Part shown: positions 1-11,810 of the stretch, in pieces | Numbering within the stretch: the stretch's first letter is position 1 | How the letters are laid out: the number at the start of each line of letters is the position of its first letter | Source of the DNA: Sipunculus nudus | Taxonomy: Eukaryota > Annelida > Sipuncula > Golfingiida > Sipunculidae | Length of the DNA stretch: 64,000 bases | Assembly: GCA_026874595.1 (NCBI GenBank) | Contig: CM049317.1 | Coordinates: 70,267,618 to 70,331,617, forward strand | Direction of reading: 5' to 3' | Notes under the pieces: generated by a model | Databases searched by the model: none | What the model was told of the DNA's origin: nothing | What the model saw: the letters and a program-made list of their open reading frames with translations, nothing else | Program-made: the position numbers and the translations under genes

Positions 1-39
1 TGCCGACCGTTGATCGCATATAGAAAATGGATGCGATTT

Positions 40-274
40 AAGCCGGGGTTACAATACACGACAATCGCTGGTCGCACGGTCCAACTGATTACCGTAGCTG
101 GACGTTCAGCGACAAAATCCTGTTTACACTAAGCGACCTTGCTGCTACACTTGCCGATTTGTACATATATAATTACTATAGTAAATATAAATAAATTTCA
201 AAACATTTAAAAATAAAAATAAAACATGATTAAAAATATATATCGATTTCTATATTATATTAATTTTGATATAT

Positions 275-332
<58 letters not shown>

Positions 333-810
333 TTCATTATAAATTTTATCGCTCTTTATCATTTTTATTCTACATATGTACAATCTATGTTTATGTATAT
401 ATGTATGTGTATATATAATATTTTAAGAATATTCATTTAATTATATATGTTAATTATATACAGTCTATTTCAAATTTTATTTCTACACACACACACCATC
501 ACACACACATATATATTTATTCAAAGTAGTTCAAGGGGTGCTTGGCTCGATAACAGACTATTAAAGGATTTTATCGCTTGGCATTCCCAGTAATTTTATT
601 GATACCATGCAGTGCCGTATGACCTGAAATGTCCTTTTGGGTTAACCACATGACCCGCCCTTGCGATTGTCGTAATACTGTTTACATTACACGACCCATT
701 AATGATAATCGGGAGGAAGATGTTTGACATGTCAAACTTTTTTGTCGGCCAATAATCTGTTTCGACACGCGATTTTCGCTGTTTACACAACACGACAATC
801 GCACAGTATA
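40..810. repeat. Dispersed repeat with 'ctgtttacactacacgacaatcgc' motifs
   Basis: Four copies of (CTGTT)TACA..ACACGAC(AATCGC) at about 47, 121, 678 and 779, with a TA tract (289-331) between. Looks like a foldback or subterminal-repeat DNA element that starts before the window. Confidence 0.4.
289..331. repeat. (TA)n microsatellite with a (GT)n start
   Basis: Uninterrupted AT run after gtgtgtgtgt. Confidence 0.9.
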
Positions 811-980
811 ATGCTGAAAGTCATGCGACTCGCTTATTTGTCAAAGACCATGAACCCATGCAAGGCCCCAGGGGCGTAGCCAAGGTGGGGCCGCAGGGGG
901 CCATGCCCCCCCCCCCCCCCCGGTCGCATCATGTACTCGCCGTCCTTCCGTCCTTTCGGAATTTCACATGATCTAATTGC

Positions 981-984
<4 letters not shown>

Positions 985-1026
<42 letters not shown>
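985..1026. repeat. (TA)n microsatellite
   Basis: Uninterrupted AT run inside the outer hAT-like element. Confidence 0.9.
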
Positions 1027-1029
<3 letters not shown>

Positions 1030-1035
1030 TTAAAT

Positions 1036-1576
1036 CAGGGGCGGATATATGCTATCAGTAGCGGAGTAATAGGAGGCGCCTTCGGCGCGCGGCGCCCCGT
1101 TGAGCTGCAAAATCTCTCATTTTATCTTAATTCCGATTTTCGTGATTAATTTTAGTTTTTCATATCTCTTACTATTAATAAGCAATTACACTTAATTTAA
1201 GTTATCTGCAGTTACAATTACTTTCAAATTTAATTGCTGAGTATAAGGATATTTATGGACAGCTGCAGAACAACTGCAGATCGATCGAGTCCTCTTTACA
1301 TTGTATATTAAAAAATTTCCCAATATGTGAGGGGGAAACCCCCTCCCATACCTTCCCCATGTACCCGTAACTAGCCTTAATTATACCATGGTTCATAATT
1401 GAAAATAAAAATATATATATTTTCATATACTTCAATATATAAAGTATAGTAAAAATTATAAGAATAATAATAATATACATATATATACTTGTATATATAA
1501 CCGTTTTCATATTCCCCAAACATGCATATTAGCGCCCCCCCCCCCCCACGTTTTCGAATTTCTTGATCCGCCACTG
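1036..1576. mobile_element. Second hAT-like miniature element nested inside
   Basis: CAGGGGCGGAT on the left and, read backwards, CAGTGGCGGATC on the right. No clear duplication. Interior AT-rich with 'gtgagggggaaaccccctcc' near 1326. Confidence 0.5.
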
Positions 1577-2033
1577 ATGATGGCCCCTTCCCTCAGTCCT
1601 GGCTACGCCACTGAGGCCCTGGACCCTGTAGGCCTACATGTGCACTCAAGCATATTAGGTCATGTTAGGGGGTCGCAGAAAGAAGCCCTCTTAGTGCGAC
1701 ATCCCGGTCAAAGGAAGGCCTGCCAAACAATTCTTTCAAAGATCTCCCTTTTGAGAAGGGGATTATTTCGGACCAGTGACCTCGAATTGCACTAAAACTA
1801 AAGATAGGGCCCCAGCAGAAAAACTCTTGTCCAGGCATTACACACTCTATGGCCATTCTGTTACCAGGCCCAAAGATAAAGAAGAAAAGAGGCGACTGCG
1901 GGGGGACAAATATTTGAATTAATTATTATGCAGGTAATACGCAAATATTGCAAAAATTGAGTGGAATCCATTCGGACAAACCCGGTACATATGTATGTCA
2001 AACATTAAGACAATCCATACAGTGGTATCAGAG

Positions 2034-3135
2034 ACAACAACAAAGTTTATTGTATAGAAAGGCCTCATGGCCCAAAGCACAAATAACTTAAGTAACATAT
2101 AAATATACACAAGTTTGCCATCGCTTTCTGCCAATATGTGTTAAATCATGTTAAAAGATATATATGTCGTAGAAAAGAATAGCACTGATATACACAAATG
2201 AAAATATATGTGTGTACAATTATCAATTATACATAAAATTACAGTATTCAGTGAATTTATTGATTTAAGTACTACTTTATGGAATATTATTTTCTGAAAT
2301 GTTTTCCTGTCTTACTCTGTTTACCTGAAATAAATATACACCTAAATCATATTGTATCCTGTGATTCTGTGTTCTCAAAATCTGAATAATACCATATTAA
2401 TTTTGTGAAAAAATCCGTATAAATAATAAAAATTTATTGCTTAAATCTTTATATCTGGAACACTTGAAAAGAATGTGGGCCTCATCTTCAATTTCATCAT
2501 TCTAACAAAATTTACAGAGTCTCATATTTACTGGAATATTACTTCTTCTGCTTCTTCAATCTCAAAATCATGGTCACTTAGTCGAAATTGTGTTAAAACT
2601 TGTCTATAGATGTATGGGATATTATTTAAGTATCGTTCTGGTTCAATGCCTGATTTTACTTCACTATATATACTGAGTTTGGATTTTTCCTTTATTTCAG
2701 ATAACATCTTTTGCTGTCCGATATCCTTGACTCTTTGTAGAAACATATCAATGAACATTTTTTCATCGCCAACTCCCTGTTCCAACCATGCATGACCAAA
2801 TCCATACCTATTCAATAAATGCTTAATATAGCCTGGCCATGTCGGCTTACCCAGTTCATTTAACCGTTTTAAGGCATTATAACAAATAAAAGAATATCTA
2901 GAATTTCCCATATTCAGTATTCATAACCAATATTTTAGACATCTTTTAAAGTACATACAATGCAAAGGATATCTACCACATTCAAGCAGAACTCCTGTAT
3001 TAAATGTGCTTCTGCTAACACCCAAAATTTCTTTACAAAATCTTGATTGCACATTATCTATAACTGGTCTTGATAAGAATCCCCAAATTTCAGATCCATA
3101 TAATAATGCTGGTGCTACAACTTTATCAAATATAT
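2034..3135 (-). mobile_element. 5'-truncated LINE with 13 bp target-site duplication
   Basis: The exact direct repeat AGTGGTATCAGAG lies at 2021-2033 and 3136-3148. Read on the minus strand the insert starts inside a reverse-transcriptase ORF (FDKVVAPALLYGSEIWG, a typical LINE RT C-terminal motif), is open through 2911-2528, and ends with a Cys/His-type terminal motif (DEIEDEAHILFKC) near 2450. Stops occur near 2926 and 2505, so it is dead. Its 3' tail carries TTGTTGTTGT. Confidence 0.75.
2528..2911 (-). pseudogene. LINE ORF2 C-terminal fragment
   Basis: 127 codons downstream of the reverse-transcriptase core. The region 3135-2920 upstream reads in the same sense (LLYGSEIWGF, CKEILGVSRST). 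The reading is broken by stops on both sides. It is part of the truncated LINE, with no independent function. Confidence 0.65.
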
Positions 3136-3211
3136 AGTGGTATCAGAGGAGATACGGAAATCACAGAAATCGCCTTACGCTATTAATATATAGATGATGC
3201 AGCACCCTATC

Positions 3212-3311
3212 CAGGGCGTCAATATAGGGGGATGGGGGGGGGGATATATCCCCCACTTTTTGGCAAGGGAGGATGGTCAATGTTATCACCCCCCCCCCCC
3301 ACTTTTCAGAG

Positions 3312-3365
<54 letters not shown>

Positions 3366-3618
3366 TTATATATATATATATATATTAAAAAAAGAAATAT
3401 AGATTTGAATAGAATATAGACAGGCTCCATTTATGAGTTTACTGTGAAAAATAATATTGAATATATTTAAAATGTGATTAAGTATATATATATATATATA
3501 TTTGAAATGTGTCATACAGGCGCAAAAAAAGTTATATATATATATATAATTGTGTGTATGTGTGTGGGTGTGTCGGCGAGTCATCACCCCCACCCGGGAA
3601 GAAAAATTAACGCCACTG
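3212..3618. mobile_element. hAT-like miniature element
   Basis: The left end is CAGGGCGTCAATA and the right end read backwards CAGTGGCGTTAAT. The flanking 8 bp are ACCCTATC (3204-3211) and ACCATATC (3619-3626), 7 of 8 identical, as expected of hAT insertions. The interior is G/C runs and TA repeats. Confidence 0.75.
3317..3384. repeat. (TA)n microsatellite
   Basis: AT run with two TTTA interruptions, inside the 3212 element. Confidence 0.9.
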
Positions 3619-3904
3619 ACCATATCATCGAAAACTGGGCCAGGCAGGACCCAGTAAAGAATAAACCGGCCGCAAGAGGGCGATAGGAGAGCTGGCGGAC
3701 CATGGATTCATTCTCCACACAGGTGGTATATCTATGAACGTCAAGAAAAAACCTTCTGCAAACCTTTATTCGAACAGCACGCTTTTACGCCGAAATCAAG
3801 CTATTACGCTTGAGAAATGTTAATTGCAAATATTAAGTGAATGCAGCAAATATAGTGTATACATCGAAAACATCCTTTCCAAATATAATCAACACAAGGT
3901 ATCC

Positions 3905-4245
3905 GACAGATCCGTAATTCGACAGTTTTGGAGCTCTCATAGGCCCCGATGATACAGTGAATTTAAGAAAGATCTATCGTGTTCATTTTGAGATATGGCG
4001 CGTGAAAAAAAATCACCGATTGTGCCCTGGCAGCCGTATGAATATGAGAAAGATCAAGCAAGTTCTTGTTGAGATATTCAGCGCGAAAGTAAATCACCGA
4101 CTGTGCTCTGGAGGCCAAATGGGAATTCCAACAGGTCTGTAATTTGATAGCCCTGGAGCCCTCATAGGTCCCAATGATCCCTGTTGATTGGGAAAAAAAA
4201 TTTCAAGCATGTCCTTTTTGAGATATCTGGCGCGAAAGAAAGTGT
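3905..4245 (+). repeat. Degenerate tandem repeat, about 220 bp unit
   Basis: 'ggagctctcataggccccgatgat' (from 3930) recurs as 'ggagccctcataggtcccaatgat' (from 4153), and 'gagatat..(c)ggcgcg(t)gaaa' occurs three times. Confidence 0.6.
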
Positions 4246-4249
4246 CGCG

Positions 4250-5690
4250 GACTGACACGGTGGTGACTATAGGGCACCGCTTATCAAGCAAATATGGGGC
4301 ATGCAGTTAAAAGCTGACAGACCTCTATACATTTATACTGACTTCCCTGGAGATTTTAAGATGGAGTTCATGTCTGCCTGTGAATTGGGCGTTTGGCAGC
4401 ATTTTATTCCTTTACACGGTAGGTCCTGACCTTATCGCTGGCTGATGGAAGATTCTGCGGAGGGTCGAAAGGAGCGAGCTGAATGAAATATGGCACCACT
4501 AGACTTGTAAATATTGCTTAAAGCATCAGGGGGCTTAACCATTATGGTGTCCAGTACATGTAATGCATATTTTACGACAACTGTTTTGTCAATTTAGAGT
4601 GGTTATAAGAGTAATGTTAAACAAGTCAGGAAACTGATGTTAAAAACCTGTGAAGTGGTTAGCGCAGTGGCGTCATCTCGTGCATCCAATAAAAACAAGG
4701 GACACATGGGTCACGGCGCTAAACTAAAATTTTAGCAAATGCAAAATGTGCTTTTTTCCCTTTTTTTCAATATAAGCATTTGGAAAGCTAAGAGGAAATG
4801 GCCTCGCTTTTGGTCATAATCAAATACTAAATATATTAATGCAAGACAAATACTACATGTGCAATATGATGGATTACATCAAAGATGCAGGTGCCTCTCA
4901 TGATCAAATATTTGTAAAGCTATCTGTATTTCAACTAGGTGAAAGTAATATGTGTTTAAAATACCCATTGGGAATATATGAAACCCTGTAAAATATAAAA
5001 TCAGGAAGAAAATTGAGATGAGCAGTTGTATAACAATGCACATTTAATTTATTAATCGAAATAAAATGTTGTTAAAATTAGAATTGTACATTTTCAAATG
5101 AGCATAAACTTAATGTAATAAGTACAAGTACACATTGTACTCTGTAATATATGTAAATTGTGGCCTGAAATCATTTAATCTAGCAATGAGGGAAAAAATG
5201 TAATGGGCTTATAAGAGGTACACCAAAGGATATACTTGATAGACAAAAAATGTTTAAATGTAATTAATAATTCTTAAAACAATTTAAAGATATGGCCAAA
5301 TGAGCTAAAGATTAATTTCCAGGAAAGTTTGCCCAAATTCTTGATTGAATGTATCAGTGTTATGTAAATAAATTAAATAATAATTAAAATAAAATTAAAT
5401 TAAATTAAAAATAAAAAAAAATATATATGAAAAAGAGTCTCTAGGTTCAGCAATTGATTTTAAGTAGATATATTTCCTGATTTTTTTACGGTGTACATTA
5501 TGCTCGGTCCTTTAGCTTCAAGAAATTAAGCAGTAATGACCTAATTGCTAATATGTACATAGGACATGTAAAGAGAAATATGTATGTTAAATATGATCAA
5601 AAACAGATAAGAGGTTTTGATATAAGGCAGTGTAACAATTGGTTTTAATGAAAAAATTAGGGTTTTTCCTTAATATCTCGACGAAACGAA
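4250..5690. other. No gene seen
   Basis: AT-rich DNA with scattered stops; no recognisable coding or repeat structure beyond simple sequence near 5380-5430. Confidence 0.5.
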
Positions 5691-5880
5691 GCCCTGGTGA
5701 CCCAATTTACGGTAAAATAGGAGATTTGTGGGACATCTAACTTTATGTCGAATTTTGGAATCGTAGGTCCAACGGGTTTAAAACGTGTTCTGGTAACGGA
5801 CGGACGCCCGGACGGACAACGGACAACGGACAAAGGACCATGACTTCAGCTCAGATGACATACAGTCAGCTGAAGTAAAA
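5690..5880 (+). repeat. Dispersed repeat ending in 'acggacggacgcccggacgg'
   Basis: The (cggac/aacgga)n stretch at 5795-5838 and the terminal 'ctcagatgacatacagtcagctgaag' match the end of the 31690-32590 repeat. Confidence 0.55.
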
Positions 5881-6320
5881 ATTCAAACCTTACTACAGAG
5901 AATATGATTTTCCGGGTTGAAATCAAAATTGAGTTGTGAAATGTTCTAGGAACTCGAAAAATACTGTAAATATGACGGAAACATGGTAGATATATCTTTA
6001 CAAGCATGGACAGGGTAGTTAACATAACAAAGAACAGGTCGGTCTTGCCTTGACAAGCACACCGCTTAAAACACCTGAATTGGATGTATTATTGGCACAT
6101 GTTTGTACGGTACACTACCCGGTAAGCCCCCATTGATAATTCACCGTACACGCGCCGAATATTCTTTGATTATTTGACATGTGGTGAACACTGATCAGAA
6201 CATGCCCTTATTGACAAGTCAGGTTAACATAAGCAGGCGGTCGTACACAAATTGAGTACCAACAATTTGGTATAAATTCACTGTTTCCACTCATTTGACT
6301 GCTATGCTAAATTTGGTGCC

Positions 6321-6866
6321 GTGCACATACATATGTTGGAGCCCGTTTGCGGATCTGGCCCATCTGCCGATGGGCTCGGCCCATATGAGGATCCGTTATT
6401 GGGCTGCCTATCTGCAGATGGGCAACCCAATAACGGATTTGATACCATGCACTTTCTGGCCCATCCGCAGATGGGCTTGGCCCAATAACCGATTTTAGTT
6501 TTTATTAGTTTTACGTTATTTTTTTTTTATCTTGATGACTTTTGTACTCAGACAAAAATTTCTCAGAACTTAAATGGACTTGCCTCCTCCTGGGGTGTCC
6601 AACACACTTGTTATTCCCTCTAAAGCCAAGCTAAGAGAAGACGTCAGCAAGTATTTTCGGGTTGTCCCTGTTGATAGTCTGTTTTACGTCGCCAAGAACA
6701 TCCACGAGATGGAGGTGGACCATGCAGGATATCCAAAGGCCTTTGCCCATGTTAGTTCTTCATTTATCGTGTAAGGTGTACCCGATATTAAGTTGGTGCA
6801 CATACATATGTTGGAGCCCGTTTGCAGATCCGCAGACAGGCTCCAACACATATACTCAACGTGCAC
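6321..6866. repeat. Cluster of foldback repeats around the 6574 open frame
   Basis: GTGCACATACATATGTTGGA occurs at 6321 and 6796. 6796-6866 is itself a hairpin ending in GTGCAC. 6389-6438 is a palindrome of ATCCGTTATTGGG arms around CTGCAG. 'gcccatctgc...gatgggc' motifs repeat four times. Confidence 0.7.
6574..6774 (+). CDS. Candidate first coding exon, unknown protein
   Basis: 66-codon open frame (MDLPPPGVSNTLVIPSKAKL start) of balanced composition, unlike the surrounding low-complexity DNA. An acceptor-like 'ttttgtactcag' lies at about 6550 and an in-frame TAA directly before the ATG makes the ATG a plausible true start. GT|GTAAGG at the end could be a donor. I do not recognise the protein, and it sits between two foldback repeats, so it may instead belong to a mobile element. 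Confidence 0.3.
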   Translation: MDLPPPGVSNTLVIPSKAKLREDVSKYFRVVPVDSLFYVAKNIHEMEVDHAGYPKAFAHVSSSFIV

Positions 6867-7117
6867 CGATCTTTTGATCTTGTTAGCATCCATTCTCCAT
6901 CCATTAAGTTAAATATTTTTTAACACTACGGCAGTAGCCATATACCTATATATCGATAAAAATCAACACGATTCGTGATGTTTTGTATTGTCGTATCAAG
7001 GAAAAATAGTGACTGCAAACAAACGTGGACACAAGCCTAACTAAACGCTAAAACCTCTCCCTTGTGATACCCGTAAATATCATACCTTCTCCCGTTAAGT
7101 CTTATTTTATATATCTC

Positions 7118-7172
7118 TCTCGCACACACACACACACACACACTCCCTCTCTCTCTCTCTCTCATACACACA
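7118..7172. repeat. (CA)n and (CT)n microsatellite
   Basis: Consecutive CA, CT and CA runs. Confidence 0.85.
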
Positions 7173-8175
7173 CAAACTATCTTGACACCAATCACGCTGT
7201 TACGTACCACTCCAAATAAAGGGTCCTCAAATGACTCGTTCCCTTACATCCTGCCACCTTGAATGGTCGACAAACGTGGGCTTTATTGGTCTTTCATCAC
7301 AACCTCAATGCGCATGCGTAGCATTGGCATATGCAAACACATGCTCACCTGTAGAAGGCACAGCTGTGTCATTGAACAGGCCAGTGTTATAGTCCCGCTG
7401 TTGAATTGATCAGTTTAATAGCAGCTACTTTACCATCTGACTGACTGAAGATGTTTAAGCTCGTCGAGCGCTCTAAGCTGGTGGAAATCTTGGATTTAAG
7501 TCTAGGCGCTCCTTAAGCTGAGAATGTCAAAACATTTGCCGAGCCAATAGTCTCCAAACCACACAAGCCCCCTCTCACCCTTCAAGGTTAAAAGATATAA
7601 AGCGTTCTGAGGGGTGTCACCAAAAAAGGTCGATGCTAACGTAGTCCGTCACATGTGAGAAGTGGCATTGCGGAGGTAGCAAGGAACAACACCACATGAC
7701 TAGCATGAGCCGGCCCGTATTTAACAGCGCTATACCGGCGACACGCCCAACCGGCATGTAAGCTAACCACACGTGTGTTACCCCGAATGTGTTTGGTCCG
7801 GTTATACCTACAGCTGGAACAAGATATGACCAGCAGACACGCACAGATAATTTTTATTCACTCATTAAACAACTGGGTATTTTACGAAAGCTCAGGTAAT
7901 ATTATTTTTATTTATTATTATTATTGTCCAATCCAAACAACGTCCTGTCCAGGCTATTCGTGCACATATTGCTACAATCAATTAAACAATAAATAATTAC
8001 CTTAGTTGTTACATAGAGCGACGGCGCATGATTTTTTAATCAATAAATTTTTCTCAATCCTTCAGGTACATTCATAATTACGTGGAAAACGTACTACGAT
8101 AAGACAAAAAATGTTCTTGATGAGCCAATGCCATTTTATTCAAAGTTATAAGATAATACAAACCTTGGGAGCATT

Positions 8176-8180
<5 letters not shown>

Positions 8181-8237
<57 letters not shown>

Positions 8238-8281
8238 TATATTTATATATATTTATATATATATACATATATATACATATA
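8181..8281. repeat. (TA)n microsatellite
   Basis: AT run left of the hairpin, with interruptions. Confidence 0.9.
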
Positions 8282-8342
8282 TAGAAGGTAGTGTTACCCT
8301 CAGATGTAAAGTGCTCTATGGCCTACAGACTAGGCCAGAGCG

Positions 8343-8482
8343 GTATAACTCTGGAGAAACAACACTAAAAATTCACAACAGTCTGTTTCACGGGATGCGG
8401 TTCTAACCATATTCACCTGATGATCGGGTCGCATCCCGTGAAACAGACTTTTGTGAATTTTTAGGGTTGTTTTTCTCCAGAG

Positions 8483-8488
<6 letters not shown>
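8343..8488. repeat. Long hairpin (about 57 bp stem) between two TA microsatellites
   Basis: The left arm TATAACTCTGGAGAAACAAC through 'gtttcacgggatgcg' pairs with the right arm 'cgcatcccgtgaaac' through 'tttctccagagttata'. The loop is about 30 bp. (TA)n lies at 8181-8281 and 8484-8575. Confidence 0.85.
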
Positions 8489-8574
<86 letters not shown>

Positions 8575-8575
8575 G
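8484..8575. repeat. (TA)n microsatellite
   Basis: AT run right of the hairpin, followed by a G run at 8599-8613. Confidence 0.9.
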
Positions 8576-9112
8576 TATATTTGTGTGTGGGTTCGGACGG
8601 GGGGGGGGGGGGGTCGCTGATAGACGATTTAAATAACCTTTTACTATTATGAACAATTATACTATACCAAGTCAATTACTGAAATATTTTGTTTAACAGC
8701 ACAATGAAACCAAAATAAGCCAGCATTACCACCTTTTATAAATGACATAGTATTTGAGTTTAGTTATTGAATACAGAAGATAATAAAGAGTAAGATTTCC
8801 TTGACATAATTTTTTTGTTAAGTTCATGCAAAACATTGCTCACAGTGTTCCACCCCATGAAGCTTGCTGCTCAAACTCAGCTGGTTGTTATTTAAACAAA
8901 GTGAAACTGACAAATCATTTTTTGATCGTGTAAAAAAAGTAATCATTATATGTAAACGTTCCTATTTAAAAAAATCATATAAAGTTATTTATTGTGAACA
9001 ATATGAGAACATATGACCTGGATAGCTCCTGTTTTAGATTGAACAATAGTAATAAAATTATAAAAAAAAAATATAACCTGCACTTAGCTAAATTGCCAAG
9101 TTGTATAATGAG

Positions 9113-9114
<2 letters not shown>

Positions 9115-9190
<76 letters not shown>
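9115..9190. repeat. (TA)n(GA)n compound microsatellite
   Basis: AT run then AG run. Confidence 0.9.
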
Positions 9191-9192
<2 letters not shown>

Positions 9193-9260
9193 AGAGATGT
9201 ATGAATAGCCATGCTGGTTCATTGTTTCAGTGAACCACTTTTCTGTCTATACCCTTTCCA

Positions 9261-9263
<3 letters not shown>

Positions 9264-9337
<74 letters not shown>
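9264..9337. repeat. (TA)n microsatellite
   Basis: Uninterrupted AT run. Confidence 0.9.
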
Positions 9338-9539
9338 GGGATTCTCCTAGTCATATCCTGTTCCCGGTGTTGGTATAACTAGACCAAACACATTCGGGGT
9401 AACACACGTGTGGTTTGTTTACATGCCGGCTGGGCGTGTCACCGGTAGCGCTGTTAAATACGGGCCGAGTCATGCTAATCAATGTGATGTTGTTTCTTGC
9501 TACCTCCGCAATACAACTTCTCACTTCTCCCAGATGGAC

Positions 9540-10455
9540 CGAGTATAGAATCCGGTCTTCATTACCAAGATGGGTCTAAACTGACTGGACCGTCTAATAT
9601 TAGTAGTAATCAACATAAGCCATGACCTGCATGATGATATGACATCGACATGCCTCTTACATCTCCATCACATGTATCCTAAACATCATTACGCCCGTCC
9701 GTATACACCAATAACCTCGTCCATGTAGAACGGATTCTAATCTCGCTCCTGACATACTACATTGGAATCGTCATTGGTTGGAAATACCCCTCAGAACGTT
9801 TTATATTCGCGAACACACCAAGCCTTGTGTAATTGTCTTACCGAGCCGCCATCTTCGAAATCCCACTGGGCGCCGCCATGCGACCAATCAATTCTTGGGC
9901 GTAAATGTAGATGTCGCCCGGGTACCAGGATGGCAACAGTTCAATTGATTTATAAGCATATGTGAATCAAAATGTTTTGTTTTTTTTTATCCCGATGCAG
10001 GCCTTGAGCCAGGAAATTCATTGCGTTAAAGAACTATCATAAAGGGACCGCAGAGCTGATTAATATGCCCCTATTGAGTTAGGGAGCCATGACACACAAT
10101 ACTCTGATCTATTCCCGGCATATTCCCTGTGTAGCGCAAACATTGAGGAAGTATATAAAAAGTCTCCCATCGTTTTCTAGTTTAATAATAAATTTCAGTT
10201 AAAATAAAGAAAAAAAAAACCAGCATTTTTTAAGTTCCAGATTTTTGCCATTTTTAGTCGCGAATAGCCTCTAATTGCGAAGCTGTTGCACGATACGTTG
10301 TAACAACTGCCTTGCATACTGTCCACCAGTTTGCACATGCACAAGATATACGTGTGTTATTAAAAGAGGAATCATCAATTTACAATAAGAAATGTTTTGC
10401 ATGTGCCGCCCTCTGGCGGAGTGATTTAGTATTAAAACAGCGTTCACTCGAAAAC
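9540..10455. other. No gene seen
   Basis: Mixed-composition DNA with short frames only (for example 9762-9965), none with protein-like features. Confidence 0.5.
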
Positions 10456-10693
10456 GTTCATAAAAATGCATCAATGCATTAATGTCACTTCGTTTATTAA
10501 GGAGTGGCGAAGTGAATACCTTAACACTTGCAGGCATCATACAGCAAATACCAGCCAACCGTAAATAATCTCGCACACGCACCCATACATGATCAAACAC
10601 AAACCAACCCCATTCAGTCACCTGATGAGTGCCACGCAGTGCGCACGAAACCTGCGGGTAGTGACATTAATGCATTGATGCATTTTTATGAAC
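10456..10693. mobile_element. Inverted repeat pair, 34 bp perfect arms
   Basis: 10456-10489 and 10660-10693 are perfect reverse complements (GTTCATAAAAATGCATCAAT begins the left arm). About 170 bp separates them. Probably a miniature DNA element. Confidence 0.7.
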
Positions 10694-10762
10694 TTATAGC
10701 AGCTCTGCTTTATGTATCGAGCACTTTGATCCTGGAATGGCAATCAAACCCTTTCTGATATT

Positions 10763-10787
10763 AATATATATATATATATATATATAT
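10763..10787. repeat. (TA)n microsatellite
   Basis: Short AT run next to the 10804 LTR end. Confidence 0.85.
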
Positions 10788-10803
10788 GCGAATGCTGTGT
10801 GGG

Positions 10804-11810
10804 TGTTACGGAACCTAATATCAAAAGATGACGTAGTCGTTAAGAACATAATTTTTTTAATGGAGATAAAATAAATCAAATTCTATAACACTAGGAAACG
10901 TGAAATGTCTCGAGGAATGAATAAAGAAAGAATAAAGAAATGTTTTTTTATGTTAACAAATAATTATAATTTATTCTTAAAACAACCCTAACATTACAAT
11001 ACACTTAATCAATTCATTTAACAGTATAACAACAGTACAACAGTAAATCAATACAAGTATATAAATTAAGTGTACAGTACCTGGATACCACCACTGTCAC
11101 AGCGACAAGTCCTTTAAACTGTATAAACAAAAATGTATAAGTAAAATATGAACAGTTCACACAAATCTTCTCAGAGAAGAACAGCCCAGTGAAATCACAA
11201 AATCAGTCTACTATAATCCAAAAGTGTAATCCTGACAGTGATCCGAAAGGTAAACCTAAGACTATTTTAAATCCGTCATAAATTCCGAAGAAGACCTATA
11301 ACTGCTGCATGTACCGGAAAAGGCCCCACAAACTGACACACACCCTTCCGTGCCCGCTGGAATATTTTCTCATCTCTCTTCCTGCTCTAAAACACAGCCC
11401 CTATTTATAACCATTCACCCGAAAACTCTAGAAAATTCCCTTTAATGAACAATCGAAAAGAACAATACACGTGCACAGACGTGAACATTCGAGACAGGCC
11501 CGGAAGCAAGCTGTTACACTCCGCGAGAGTTCAACCAGTACGGATTGAACCGAGCCCGCAACACCCGGCCAGGCGAGAAAGCCCCAGACTAGCATGACCG
11601 CTGTGTTTGTACGTCAGACCCCACGCGTGGGCCGGGCCACACCGCCACAGCAACAGACAACGCTATCGCTGAACAAACATACCGCTACATACAACAAAAT
11701 AGACATCTATTACACAGGAAACTCACCATACTAGACCAGGTACATTTTCATATTTATTGTTTAATATATACTAAAATATGACATTTTCGTCAATATGACA
11801 GAACCTAACA
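10804..11810 (-). mobile_element. Related LTR on the minus strand, 5' border uncertain
   Basis: The end TGTTACGGAACC (10804) is the reverse of the 3' end of copies A and B. The shared poly(A) region (10955-10995) and TATA box (about 11400) follow in order. The first 300 bp differ and the blocks 'aatccgtactggttgaac' and 'ggggctttctcgcctggcc' are in swapped order, so this is a divergent subfamily. The 5' end may be near 11690 or 11810; no duplication seen. Confidence 0.6.

Larger units (their letters stand above)
869..1613. mobile_element. hAT-like miniature element (outer of a nested pair)
   Basis: The left end is CAGGGGCGTAGCC and the right end read backwards CAGTGGCGTAGCC. AGGCCC flanks both ends (863-868 and 1614-1619). 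There is an 18 bp C run near the left end. No coding. Confidence 0.65.
7629..9537. repeat. Inverted copies of a about 200 bp repeat flanking 1.5 kb
   Basis: 7640-7841 and 9350-9535 are inverted copies sharing 'ccaaacacattcggggtaac', 'acacgtgtgg', 'catgccgg' and 'ttgctacctccgcaat'. The interval includes the 8343 hairpin and several TA tracts, so two separate insertions are as likely as one element. Confidence 0.65.
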
